64,000 nt of DNA from Gyrodactylus bullatarudis (taxonomy: Eukaryota > Platyhelminthes > Monogenea > Gyrodactylidea > Gyrodactylidae), in contig SSNU01000067.1 in the NCBI GenBank assembly GCA_012064415.1, forward strand, positions 157,607 through 221,606, read 5' to 3'. Positions within the stretch are counted from its first letter, which is position 1. Every line of letters begins with the position of its first letter. Made by a program: the position numbers and the translations under genes. A model generated the notes under the pieces. That model was not told where the DNA came from, ran no database searches, and was given only the letters and a program-made list of their open reading frames with translations. Below, piece by piece: positions 23,390 through 34,440 of this stretch.

Positions 23390-24223
23390 TATACCTTTTA
23401 CAGACGAAAATGATACTTTTCTTTACACAAATTGACACCAATTTAAATTCATTATAGGAATATATAATTATGTACAAAAAGCCTAATGTAATTGAGTGGA
23501 GTTTCATATACAGTAGTGTAAGCAGATGTACATTTTTCGCATGATATAATTAAGAAAAAATACAATTCAAAAAGAGACTTTAAAAATTCATTATGAGACT
23601 CTTTATTCCTTTAAATCTTGTTTATTTATTATTACAGGGATATACTTCCCAATGTGTCTTGTACAATTTGCTATTGAATAAGGGAAAAATTGGTTTTTGC
23701 ATTATTTGCTACTAAATCCAAAATTCTCATATTCAACTCAGACTTCGGGATGTCTCTTCCAGTTCTTGAATATTGAAGAATTTCTTATTTTTTCTCGTCA
23801 CAACAATCTTTCAATGGGTTATTATATCAACTCTTTCTTCAGTATTTCCTTCTCCCTATTGAAAGATTGTTTTCTCGATTACTGTTGACCCAGCAATGCT
23901 GTTGATTTTGACAAATTTGATAATTTGGCTAATTCAAGCCAATTACAATCCTCAAAATAGAGCACTACGACTCTTTTTCTAATGAATTCCTCATGTTTTG
24001 GCATTACTCGATAAATAATGAATATGAAATCAAAGAAACATTAAAATTAAATTTAACGAGCAATGTTCCTATCCCTAAATTTATTAACAATACAAATCAT
24101 TTTACATTTGACCTTAAAACTTTAACCCTTGAAAACCACCCCCTTTTTATATGTCCCACGTTGAATTTTAATTGGTGTCGATTTGAGTTTAGAAAAGTAT
24201 CATTTTCGTCTGTAAAAGGTATA
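23390..24223. mobile_element. Internally deleted DDE (Tc1/IS630-like) transposon
   Basis: The outer ends are inverted repeats: 23390-23422 (TATACCTTTTACAGACGAAA, continuing) and the reverse complement of 24191-24223, identical over about 33 bases and similar for 25 more. Between 23455 and 23880 the sequence is related to 41150-41560, the 3' end of the transposase-bearing relic at 41107-41990, but its frame is broken. It is a non-autonomous deletion derivative of that family. Confidence 0.75.
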
Positions 24224-26077
24224 TAGTTAATCCAATAAACAAAATTATAACTAGGCAAATAGAGGAGGTAAATAACCTTTTTACTATGAATAATCTTAAT
24301 TTTGAAATTCGCTAATTTTAGCATAAATCTGAAAAAATATATGCTAATTTTGGAATAAATTTGAAAAAATGATATGATTATCTCAAATTTTCGATATTTT
24401 TCGGGAAAAATTTTAAACTAACTAATGGATCTACTAAAAAGTATGTGGACAGTAGAAAAAAAACTTTTCCTCGAAAAAGTGAGGTCACTCCATTGAGGTG
24501 TGCCCTTTCCCATATGCTAAACCTGGCGGATTATAAAAAATGTGCGCTTATTTTGAAATTAACTCATTCCTATATTCATATTAACTTGCTTATTTAAAAA
24601 AAAACGTTTTACTTAAGAATTCCCTTCGAATTCATTGTGTTTGTACCATAGTTATCCGTACCTCCTTGAATTTTTTCTTGTTTTTCTATTACAAGGTAAA
24701 CAATAACTCATTTGAAAACAATGTTTAAATAATAAAAATCAATTTTCTCTATTGAATCCATGCCTATATAGCATCTAGCTGCCATCATGTTAGATACTGT
24801 TTCCTTTTTCACATTTATAGGAATGTAAATATTGCTCTTTTCTTGGGATTTTATCTTCAATTTAATTGCCCCGAACATGATTTTTTCTGCTTCATTCTGA
24901 TTGGTTGAGATAAATCGACCAATCAGTTGTATGAGAATATATTTCATGTTCAAGGTTTTTCAAGGAAAAAAACATAGATCTTGCATTCGTGCATTAGAAT
25001 AATGGTATAACAAAAAAACAATAATGATAACTCTAATGGATTATTATTTTTATTATCTCATTGTACTCGCAGCTTAACTCAACGACAATAAAATTATCGT
25101 CAAATGATCTGAACAATGTGCTATTATTTTTAAGGATATAAAATCACTATGCATGAAAAAATAGGATATTCATTCATGATAGACATGTGCAAAAGTTACA
25201 CGATAATAATTCTATTTGTTACAATGAGCATTTATTGAATCATCAGATGTAGTTTTCCTCGCTTCATAGAATTACATCTTGGGCAAAGAAAACTCAACGA
25301 TTTCAATGAAACTACGTCTGCTTCATTCCTATTGGTCTAGTCATGATCGCATATGATTGATTTATGAGAAGAGGTATAAAACATAATATGGAATTTGAAT
25401 TAATTTTTTTGAGATAAATTCTTTGTAGAAAAAATTAAAAATATTTGATTTTTTGTCGATTGTCAAATGCATGCTATGTCTTTCCGAGTATAAATTATTC
25501 AAGATGTAAAAACATAGCATCCCAATGATAAAATGTAGAGGAAATAAGAACTATTATCACTTCAAATGTCCGAGTGAAAATAAGACGACTAAAATTCCAA
25601 TGAAGTTTAACTTTAAAGATGAAAATAATATACTCTTTCATCAAGAATTCGAAAATGTTTTTTAGAAATCAACCTATTTTAAGCTTCAAAAAATTCCTAT
25701 AAAAATTATTTCTAGAAATTTACAGGAATCAATCATTTTAAACAGATTTTTAATATGCTAACATTTTGGAATTTAATAAATCATTTTGTGCATCTAGAGA
25801 TCAATTAATATTTCGAAAAATAGTACCTTTCTGACAAGTAATAAAAATTCAGCCCCTTTTGGTGATTCTTATAAGGGGATATTATCAAAAACTACATACA
25901 TATAAGGGTAGGGAATCTATCAGAACCTACATATATACGTATTTACAAACTTTACGTGGTCTATTCCAGTACATTATCACTTCCTACATGACTAGTTATC
26001 CCTTTTAAAATGGTGTGTTCCATTAATTACATAATCTACATATAAATTTCATTACCTACATTGTTCCATGCTCTTAA
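24224..26077. other. Intergenic stretch, no gene recognised
   Basis: AT-rich. Two close ACCAATCAG-type words in opposite orientation lie at 24897-24905 and 24918-24926. No supported coding region, RNA gene or complete repeat was seen. Confidence 0.4.
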
Positions 26078-26260
26078 CCCTTTCGGTGCCGATAGACATA
26101 TATGTCCATTTTCCAATTTTTTTAACCTTCATAACTCTACCAGTTTGATAGGTTTCTGGATCGATTGATGTGAACTTGCATTAGTAATATTTTTGGCCAA
26201 ATAACTTGATATTCTCATAGCTAAATTTTGGTTTTTATAAAAATTGTGAAATAGTCTCGG
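26078..26260 (+). mobile_element. piggyBac-type MITE, copy 1 (right end eroded)
   Basis: It starts directly after TTAA (26074-26077) with 'CCCTTTCGGTGCCGATAG' and shares the body 'CTTCATAACTCTACCAGTTT' and 'GCTAAATTTTGGTTTTTATA' with the copies at 61000-61208 and 62594-62797. The right end stops at 'CTCGGCA' without the GGG terminus. Confidence 0.75.
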
Positions 26261-26636
26261 CATACTTAATACTACATAGATTTATCAAATTCGAAATTTT
26301 GATTGGCTGGCTTTTTCAAGCTTTAGTGTATCATTTAACTAACCATTAATTTGTTTTAGTATGGATATTTATTATCTTGATAAATTGAGTAAAAAAATAG
26401 CCATGAAAAGGTCTTATTCTTCTTGGATAAATTTCTTAAGGAAGGCACATGTAGATAAGATATTCATAGATCGTATGTTTTGAAGGACAAGTTTGTTTCT
26501 ATCTTGAAGAGGGAAGTGTATATCTAAGATTTAGATTCTAAGTATTATCGAGTATCACCGGAAGATTCTAGTGTTGACCTATCGTCTGGTTCAATGTATG
26601 ACTTGTAGAGAATTAAATAGCTTGATACTCTGCTGA
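26261..26636. other. Spacer before PLE copy A
   Basis: There is an ATTGGCT word at 26303 and no confident coding sequence. It may hold the eroded 5' part of the adjacent PLE, but no clear homology to 34441-34680 was seen. Confidence 0.35.
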
Positions 26637-28757
26637 TACTTTCAACGAAAAAATCGAGATTTCTGTAAAAATCATGATACTTTACTACGTTTCTTTGTTG
26701 AATCGGGTGAAGCAATAAGCAACCATAAATATAAATCCTTATTCAAAGAATTTGGGAAAAGTCTTCGATTTCATGAAAAAGGAATCTTCAACTTCACGGA
26801 TATAGAATTATCTAAGGAGCAAAAAGAAATCCTATCTCTCGGCCCAAATTTTTGTATCCCCAAAAAGAAAAACGAAATTGAAGATAAAGCAGCGTTTGAA
26901 CGTTTGGTTTTTGAACTAGGTCTTACCAACAACCGCAAGGACAATTCAAATACAGAGAAGTTTAAACTTGATCTTTTGACTATATATAGAAGTTTTGATC
27001 GTAAACCTCTAGGATCTAGTTTACTCTCTAAGAAACATTTTGATGCTCTGAAAGAATTAAAATCTAATGAAAACATTTTTCTTACTAAGCCTGACAAAGG
27101 GAAAGGGATAGTGATAATGTATAAAGATGATTACTATAAAGCGGGATTAGATTTTCTTTCAGATGAAAGTAAATTTGAAAATACTGGGCAAGACAGGCGT
27201 TCTTATTATAAGGCAATGGAATCCATGGAAAGGTCCATGTACAAGATATCAAAAGGGTTATTTGATAGGAATATAATATCTGAGAATACTAGGAATTTTA
27301 TAGCTAAGAAACACACTAGGATGTCTAGGTTATATTTACACCCCAAGACACATAAGATTATAGATAATAATCTACCTGAAATTTTTCCAGTTCGGCCGAT
27401 CTTGGACATGTCGTCATGTCCGCAACATAATTTAGCAAAATGGTTAATTGATATCTTGAAACCTATACATACGTACTATGCTAAATATGTTGTTAAAGAT
27501 ACTTTTGATTTTGTAGAAAGAGTAAAAGATTTGAATATAGAATCTAGGGAAATGATTTCATTAGACATTAGTTCTTTATTTCCTAATGTACCTATTGAAG
27601 ATACCCTCACAATAATAAAATCTTTTATCAATGAACATGAAGGTTTTGACATGAGTAGTGACGAGATAACAGATCTTATTAGGATTTGTTGTACCAATGT
27701 TCCTTTTTCATTTCAAAACAAAGTGTTCATTCAGAAAGATGGAATAGCAATGGGATCTCCTTTAAGTCCTCTTCTAGCAGATATCTTCTTGGGATGGTTA
27801 GAATTAAATAAAATGTCTGACGCTATCAATTCTTTTACTGATGTTTACATTAGATATGTTGATGACACTTTTATTATAATGAAACCTAATGTATCTGTAG
27901 ACAACTTCTTTATGAAGATGAACTCAATTCATGGAAATATTAAATTTACTATGGAAAGAGAGTCTAACGGTATTTTAAGTTTCCTAGATGTCAAACTAAC
28001 TAGAAGAGAAGACGGATCAATTCTAAGAAATATTTTTAAGAAGAAGACTGACAATGGCAAATATCTTCATTATGCCAGTTTTAGTCCAGTTTCACATAAG
28101 GTTGGCTTAGTAATTGGTCTAGGGAAGAGAATTCGAAGGATTGCTAGTCCTGAAGAAATACCAAAGGAAATAGAGACGGCGAAGTCATGTTTGATGGAAA
28201 ATGGTTATCCAGCCAAATTTGTGGACAAATTTATCAATCAACCTTTGATTAGAGATGAAGTTGTCAATACAGAAGAAGGCGAGAAAACAAAAATTTTCAT
28301 GAAACTGAACTTCAAAGGGGATGGTTTTAGTAATGATGTTAGGAGAAAACTGATCAATCTCATCGATCAACATTATGACAATATACAATTGAAAATTGTA
28401 TTTAAAACCCAGAGATTATTCAGTTTAATCCATAAGGATTTACTTGACCCTCAAGAAAAGACTCTATTGATTTACAAGTTTCAATGTGACTGTGGGGCTT
28501 CGTACATAGGACGTACTATTAGGAAATTGTCAACAAGATGTCATGATCATCTCAATAAAGATACCGCGGTGACCAGACATCTAAAACAGGAAAACCATGC
28601 TGCTTCAATTTCTAATTTTTCTATTTTATACAAAAACCCAGGGGATGACAGCACAGATGTGTGGGTGAAGGAGAAATTCTTCATCAACAGGTATAAACCT
28701 AATTTGTGTGTTCAAAAGAACTATTCGTTTAATCTTCAACTACCGTGGCCAATGTGA
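26637..28757 (+). CDS. Penelope-like element RT + GIY-YIG endonuclease, nearly intact
   Basis: One frame of 706 codons is open from after a TGA at 26634 to the TGA at 28755. An ATG start was not fixed, so the 5' end may be missing. RT motifs in order: '[20 protein letters not shown]', 'LYLHPKTHK', 'FPVRPILDMSSCPQHNLAKW', 'SLDISSLFPNVPIEDTL', 'GIAMGSPLSPLLADIFLGWL', the catalytic 'YIRYVDDTF' near codon 405 and '[15 protein letters not shown]'. The C-terminal GIY-YIG nuclease reads 'YKFQCDCGASYIGRTIRKLS' near codon 620, then '[20 protein letters not shown]'. Penelope elements copy their RNA at a nick made by this nuclease and can be traced to a telomerase-like RT. It is the reference copy for all PLE fragments here. 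The absence of internal stops suggests recent insertion. Confidence 0.93.
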   Translation, partial: YFQRKNRDFCKNHDTLLRFFVESGEAISNHKYKSLFKEFGKSLRFHEKGIFNFTDIELSKEQKEILSLGPNFCIPKKKNEIEDKAAFERLVFELGLTNNRKDNSNTEKFKLDLLTIYRSFDRKPLGSSLLSKKHFDALKELKSNENIFLTKPDKGKGIVIMYKDDYYKAGLDFLSDESKFENTGQDRRSYYKAMESMERSMYKISKGLFDRNIISENTRNFIAKKHTRMSRLYLHPKTHKIIDNNLPEIFPVRPILDMSSCPQHNLAKWLIDILKPIHTYYAKYVVKDTFDFVERVKDLNIESREMISLDISSLFPNVPIEDTLTIIKSFINEHEGFDMSSDEITDLIRICCTNVPFSFQNKVFIQKDGIAMGSPLSPLLADIFLGWLELNKMSDAINSFTDVYIRYVDDTFIIMKPNVSVDNFFMKMNSIHGNIKFTMERESNGILSFLDVKLTRREDGSILRNIFKKKTDNGKYLHYASFSPVSHKVGLVIGLGKRIRRIASPEEIPKEIETAKSCLMENGYPAKFVDKFINQPLIRDEVVNTEEGEKTKIFMKLNFKGDGFSNDVRRKLINLIDQHYDNIQLKIVFKTQRLFSLIHKDLLDPQEKTLLIYKFQCDCGASYIGRTIRKLSTRCHDHLNKDTAVTRHLKQENHAASISNFSILYKNPGDDSTDVWVKEKFFINRYKPNLCVQKNYSFNLQLPWPM

Positions 28758-28990
28758 GCTTTTTCACCTTTTGCTATTTATTGAAGAGTTTTTAGTGTTT
28801 TTTCAGCTTACATTATATTTCTATTTCCACTCATGACTCTTATATTCTTTAACATTTACTATTTCTTTCAAAATTTGTAAATTATTATATTTCATTCAAA
28901 TTTAACTTTTATTATTTTCAAAGAGAGACCACTGATGATCCTTTGAGAAATGCGCATTTGGTTTTAAATATATCTTCTTATATAATTCCT
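28758..28990 (+). mobile_element. 3' tail of PLE copy A
   Basis: It shares with the other copies a GAGCTTTTTCAC start, 'GCTTACATTATAT', 'ACCACTGATGATCC' and a 'TTTAAATATATCTTCTT' end. The last similarity is near 28990. Confidence 0.75.
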
Positions 28991-29867
28991 AAAAATCATA
29001 GATTACCAACTTCTAATTACCAGTGACCACACTTTGCTAGTAGGTTAATTGTCTAAAAACATTGTAAAAATTCTAGTTTGTAATTATTTAATCACCTTTC
29101 TCTTCACTGTGATTGCTAATTTTTGGAGAGTTAAAATTTGAGCAAAATTCTATTTTACTCAAAAATAGTCGAAAATTTAGAAATTATGAAGATGTAAGAG
29201 GAATAACGTATAAATCTCTACTAGGCAATCTTGAGAATGAAGAAAAATACTAGATTTGATTGCCTGAACGATTTCTGAGAGTATATAAACAACTTTCTCG
29301 TAAGAACACAGTCATGCAAGAGAAAAACCATTCAAAAGATTTATTTTCTCAATTTATCAGAAAAAAATTTCTTGATAGCTTTTGGAAATTAACAAGGGAA
29401 TTTTATTATACAGTGAAAACGACACTGATCTAAAATACTTGATCAAAAATACCAAAATGTATAACAATAGTTTAAAGGGTGTTTTGGGAAATTTTCGCAA
29501 ATTCTGTTTTTGTTCAATATCTCAGCTCATATACCAGATTTAATTACCAGATTCAGGATAAGCAGTTTATCATAAACGTAACATTTTACATCAGAAATAA
29601 GACACCTTGACACAAACTGCACCATTAAAAACCCAAAAACTCATTGTTGTGAAAAGTTAACTAAAATTCTTGAAATTGATAAGGCAAGACCGAGTTTAAT
29701 TTTTCCTTTAAGCATGTTATTGGGCAAGTAAGAAGAGTAGACGTTTTGGGCTGGGACTTTATTAAGTTGAGCGAACCATAATACCTGGCTCATGGGTAAC
29801 AAGATAAACAACAGTTTAACAATACAAATCATATAGGTCTTTTAAAGGTCCACCACAACGGATCTGA
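28991..29867. other. Stretch with a short PLE tail relic
   Basis: Segment 29085-29140 ('CACCTTTCTCTTCACTGTG', 'TTTTTGGAGAGTTAAAA') is a diverged PLE tail. The remainder is AT-rich with no gene recognised. Confidence 0.45.
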
Positions 29868-30295
29868 AGATGGGAATTTATGATTTTTACAAAATCATAA
29901 ATTTTTTTATCAAGAAATCGAATTTGATTAAGATTTTCTGGAAGATCATGAGGCCCTCTTTCACGATACGGAGAAAAATTTAGAAAAAATCAATTCTTAA
30001 GGAAAATACGGAAATGTTGAATTGGCGTCAAATTCCCGTTTTTTTGAACTTTGAGTTGGAAATTTTCTGTTGATTCCAAAATTAGAAAATGATCGAAAGT
30101 TGATTTTTAGGATCACAAAAAGACAAAAAAACCCGATTATTATCATAGAAATTTTGATGAACTCGTCATTTTTCAGGGATCTATCAAATCTAATTTCAAG
30201 TAGGGAAAATGATGAAAAAATCAAAATTTGATTTTGACACGATTATGGGGGGATTCTCAAAATCATAAATTCCCATCTTCATATTAACTAAGTGT
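29868..30295. repeat. Fold-back element, about 430 bp
   Basis: The left end 'GAAGATGGGAATTTATGAT' and right end 'ATCATAAATTCCCATCTTC' are inverted copies. The interior repeats partly inverted words such as 'TTTCTGGAAGATCATGAGG'. The ends resemble those of the 32270-32876 element ('GAAGATGAGAATTTACTAT'), so the two belong to related families. Confidence 0.7.
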
Positions 30296-32269
30296 ATGAA
30301 AGAATTTTTCTTAGGCTTTAGCTTTAAATGACACTCATTCGGTGGCCCTTTTTCAGATAAAAAACATTCTCGGTGTAACATTAATTTCGTTTAATACATA
30401 AATATTGATCACTTTAAATAACAAGTACGTTTTTCAGCAATCGATTGTAGAGAAAAATGCATAGTGAAAAGAATCGAGTATTCTCTTGATGAGTAAAAAG
30501 AAAGAAATAGCAGAAAATCGATAAAAGCATTGTATAAATGAAAGAATTTCATTTACTCATTAACATCATTTTCAAAACGTCTTACTGGCTCAATAGCACA
30601 CTGGGTCAAGTGAGAAATTGATCACTACTTGAAAATCACTGATATTATGACGAATTCATCTAAAGTTTTATTGGTGAAAATCGGTTTCTTATCCTTCCAT
30701 GATCCTAAAAATCAACTTTTGGTCTGCGAAAATTTTCAATCGAAATTTCAAAAATTGGGAATTTGAGATTTGAAATACATGCCATTATTTGCTTTTTTCC
30801 TCTTCAGTCGGCCTCATGAACTAAATTCCAAAAAAATCGATTTGAAAATTATAAGCAATGTCAAGTATACATGGCGACAACTTATCACTGATACGAATTT
30901 ACTACATTCGATGGTACTTAAAACTAGATACTGTAATAAACTTTCTTGTGATATTCATCTTGGTAGGTTTAAGGACGAAAGAAATTTGCATTTTTCTACC
31001 GAATACTGTCAAGTGTAAAAAAAGCCAATCATGACTGATTGATGATCTAGACCAATCAAAATTGAACAAATTGTTTTGGCAAAGAATTGAATGAACTACC
31101 CCTGTTCATTGATCACTTTTCATAGTAAATTTTAAATATTCACATGGCCTAATCCATTAATTAATTGTGTATTTAATAGATAGCAGGTTAAAAGTATAGC
31201 TTGTTATTAGCGTGAATACAAGCGTAAATAAATGTGTTAACCCTTTACCAAATCAAGTTTTTACTCCTTGTACTTTACAATGGTTTTTATTGGAAATTAA
31301 AATAATCGGATTTCATCAACCAAGTGATTCTGAATAACTTATTCATCCAGAAAAACAACTTGACCAAAGAAAGAAAATTTCCCATTAGGTACTTTTTAGA
31401 TAGAGATAGAGAAATATCGAAATCATGGGAAAATAATCATGTAGCATTCTTCAGTTCATATTTTGTCTTTTTTACTAAGCTACTTATAGCAAAGAATTTC
31501 AACCAATCAGAACATTCAGTTTCATTGATTTTTTGGTTAGGGTTACAAAAAAGTTAAGTTTTTAAGGATTTTTATTTGCAAATAAAAAGTAAATTAGATG
31601 GGATCACATGATAATCCCTTCATCAAAGACACGGAGCTCCATAGAGAATTCCAATCGATAATGAAAGCGGAATCTAATCTGTATCAGAATTCAAGTTTTA
31701 CAAATTAATAAGAAAATTTAGATATTTATTTCATTTCATATTATGCTACTGCCAAAATGAATGAAGTAATTCGGAAGAAAAAGCTTCACCTAACCTAAAA
31801 AATATCAATATCTATATAGAGAGAACTCTGTTATTAAATGCTGTTCTAAACGTGTTATGTGCGTTTATGTACATGGTTGTAGATACTGTGGAAACCTTGT
31901 TTATTTATTGTTACGAGTACAAGACTAATAAAATTTTTTTTTCAAAAAGTACATCCTTGTATATATTATAACAGTGTACTTGAAAATGATTTTCGAGAGG
32001 GGCTTTTACGCAACTAAATTCGATTTTATTCATCAATAAATGCTATTTCGATATTGTTCGTTCTACAAATTTTCTGCAAAGTTTTGAATATTCAATTACT
32101 GACATTGATTGGGCATATTTATGTAGTTATAAAAGAAGGAAGTTTTTATTCACAAAATTTTGCTGATTTCAAAATTAGAAAGAGATCAGAAGGGATTTTT
32201 GGGATCACAATAAAACAAGAAAACCGATTATCACCAAATTAAAAGTTCCCATCATCGTATTAACTAAAG
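30296..32269. other. Intergenic stretch, no gene recognised
   Basis: Several short open frames exist, but none resembles a known protein or shows exon borders. An ACCAATCAG word lies at 31502-31510. Segment 32235-32260 ('AAAAGTTCCCATCATCGTAT') looks like one end of an old fold-back element next to the complete one. Confidence 0.4.
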
Positions 32270-32876
32270 CCAGTTGACATGAAGATGAGAATTTACTATT
32301 TTTACAAAAGACTAAGCATAAGCTAATAATATGTGGATATTCGAAAAAATTGCAAAAAAATTTCAATCTGACCAAAATTAGGCCGTTTTTCGAATTTCAA
32401 AAATGCACCAAACTTTTTCAACTTTTGAACCCGAAAATTTTATCGATTTCGATGATTTGAAGCAGTTAAGTGATGAATCATCACTGATGACATTTGGGAT
32501 CAATATTAGACAAAGAATTCGAATTTGGCCAAAGAATTAGCGAAGATCTTACTGTTTCCGAGAAAAAGTTAAGATTTTGGATAATTTGCCTTGTTGATCA
32601 CAAATATCATCACTTAACTGCATCGAATCCTCGATATCGATAAAATTTTGGGTTTTAAAAGTTCGAGAAGTGGAAATTAGGTACATATCAGAAATTCGAA
32701 AGTTGGCCTAATTTTGGTCAGATTGAATTTTTTTCGGAATTTTTTCGAATATCCACATCTTATTAGCTCATTTCGTTTCGGAATTCAAAAAATTATTTTT
32801 TTCTGTGACTCTGGAGAAAAATATATATCGAGTCGTTTGTAAAAATAGTAAATTCTCATCTTCATGTCAATTAGGT
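32270..32876. repeat. Fold-back element with about 250-bp arms
   Basis: The left arm from 'GTTGACATGAAGATGAGAAT' is repeated, inverted, at the right end ('ATTCTCATCTTCATGTCAAT'). Further inside, 'TGTGGATATTCGAAAAAATT' pairs with its complement near 32740-32760, and 'CAATCTGACCAAAATTAGGC' pairs near 32705-32730. Only a short centre is unpaired. No coding frame. It is the best-preserved copy of the family also seen at 1440-1925 and 11830-12295. Confidence 0.85.
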
Positions 32877-33653
32877 TTAGATGTAATAAAAGTTGAAGAA
32901 TATACAAGAATTCTTATAAGAATATAACCAAAACTCTTCAATTAATAGCATCAATGAAAGAGCTGATTTTACTTCTGATTTAAACAAAAAATAACTATGA
33001 AATAAGTTTTGTTTTGTTTCATTGAATCCTACACATTTTTAATCAAATAACAATTCTTCTCTAGACTTGAATTTTATAATGTCTTAGCAAGCTATTTCCC
33101 TGGTAGGTTGATATTAATTAATCCTTGATCTATTATTATCAAAGCTTGAAGAACGATAGATAGTTCCAATAGATAGATCCTAGGTATCCTTAGAGATGGT
33201 CCTTGCGAAGAAGAGGAAGGTTTCAAGATTCTTTTTGACATTTTATAAGCTCTAGAATTTTAATTTGAGCAATGTTTTCTTGAGATTACCGAAAACTAAT
33301 ACGTGTTTAATTTTATTTTCGGTACCTTTTTGGAGTTTTTCAGACGGATCCGAATCTGGCTCATCTGTAAATTCTAAAATGTCGTAGGAGCGTTGTGAAT
33401 AGATTGAATGATTTTCCCATCTATTGAAAGTCAAAACCCAATAATTTTTCGAATTTTTGAAAGCTATAAATAATCTTTGAATAACTATTTCTGCTGTGAG
33501 TTATTTACCTGTTCATATAGCCAAACATAAAGTTCATATAGTTTCTTGAATCAATTGAAAAGTCTTCAAAAAGAATTCAAAAAAAGAAGAGCCAATCAGA
33601 AAGGTTTCATGTAAAAATTCAAATCTGACATTGTAAATTTTATGTTGTTCACA
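32877..33653. other. Intergenic stretch, no gene recognised
   Basis: AT-rich with a GCCAATCAGAAA word near 33584. No coding or RNA gene is supported. Confidence 0.4.
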
Positions 33654-34090
33654 AGGCTAGGGTGAAATTTTTAACCTCATGTTAGGACCAACTTTTCTGA
33701 TAGAACTATCAATTCTAAGCATTATTTTGTATTAAAGCATGTGTAAAAAAATGATTCCCCATTACGTCTTTCGGTTTTAAAAATTCTAAAATTTTTAAAT
33801 CGCCGCTTAATTTTCAATGAATTTTTACTACGAAATCATTAAAATCCGGAATATCTTGGCCATTTAATGGATTTCTTCAAGAATAGTAATCTTATCATAA
33901 AGAGGTATTTCATGGTTAATTTCGTTATTTTATCATGTTCGTGGGATATTGTGGGAAAAATGGGCAATGACATAATGGAGAATGACTTTCACGCTTTAAA
34001 ATTAAGGAAAGCATGTTCTGAGTACTAAAATTTATCAGAAAATTAAGTCCTCTTGTGAGTTGTTCGAAGAAAAAAATTTCACCCTAGCCT
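33654..34090. mobile_element. 437-bp MITE with 19-bp terminal inverted repeats
   Basis: The ends are AGGCTAGGGTGAAATTTTT and its perfect complement AAAAATTTCACCCTAGCCT. The interior has no coding frame. No convincing target-site duplication could be read at the flanks, so the superfamily is open. Confidence 0.75.
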
Positions 34091-34440
34091 ATTAATCACG
34101 AACCTAGTATTTAATAAAAACTAGCTGATCCGAACCCGCTACGCATTGTTTCTTAAAATCCGAAAAAGCTTTTGTATGAAGACGAAGAAATTGAAGCTTA
34201 GGTTGGATCAATGGGAAGCAAGCTCACGAGTTAAAAATGAAGCCATCTGATTTGTCAGCCACTTTTTCGGTTCTGATCGAGATTACGGCCCAACTAAGGC
34301 CTATTCTAGAAATTTTCTTCGGTAAGAACATGGTTCGTGGGGTAATCTATAACTGGTTTAAATTTTATTAAAATTGGTCGTGTAGTTTAGACGCCCATAG
34401 GCTCACAAAATCAGCTTTTATTTTTTAATAATAAAGAAAA
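34091..34440. repeat. Possible relic of a dispersed non-coding retroelement
   Basis: 'AAACTAGCTGATCCGAACCC' followed by 'GCTACGCATTG' resembles the start of a type of dispersed repeat common in arthropod genomes (CTAGCTGACCCGGC-like). The later 'ATTAAAATTGGTCGTGTAG' resembles the other end. This rests on recall of the general motif, not on a second copy in this window. Confidence 0.3.
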
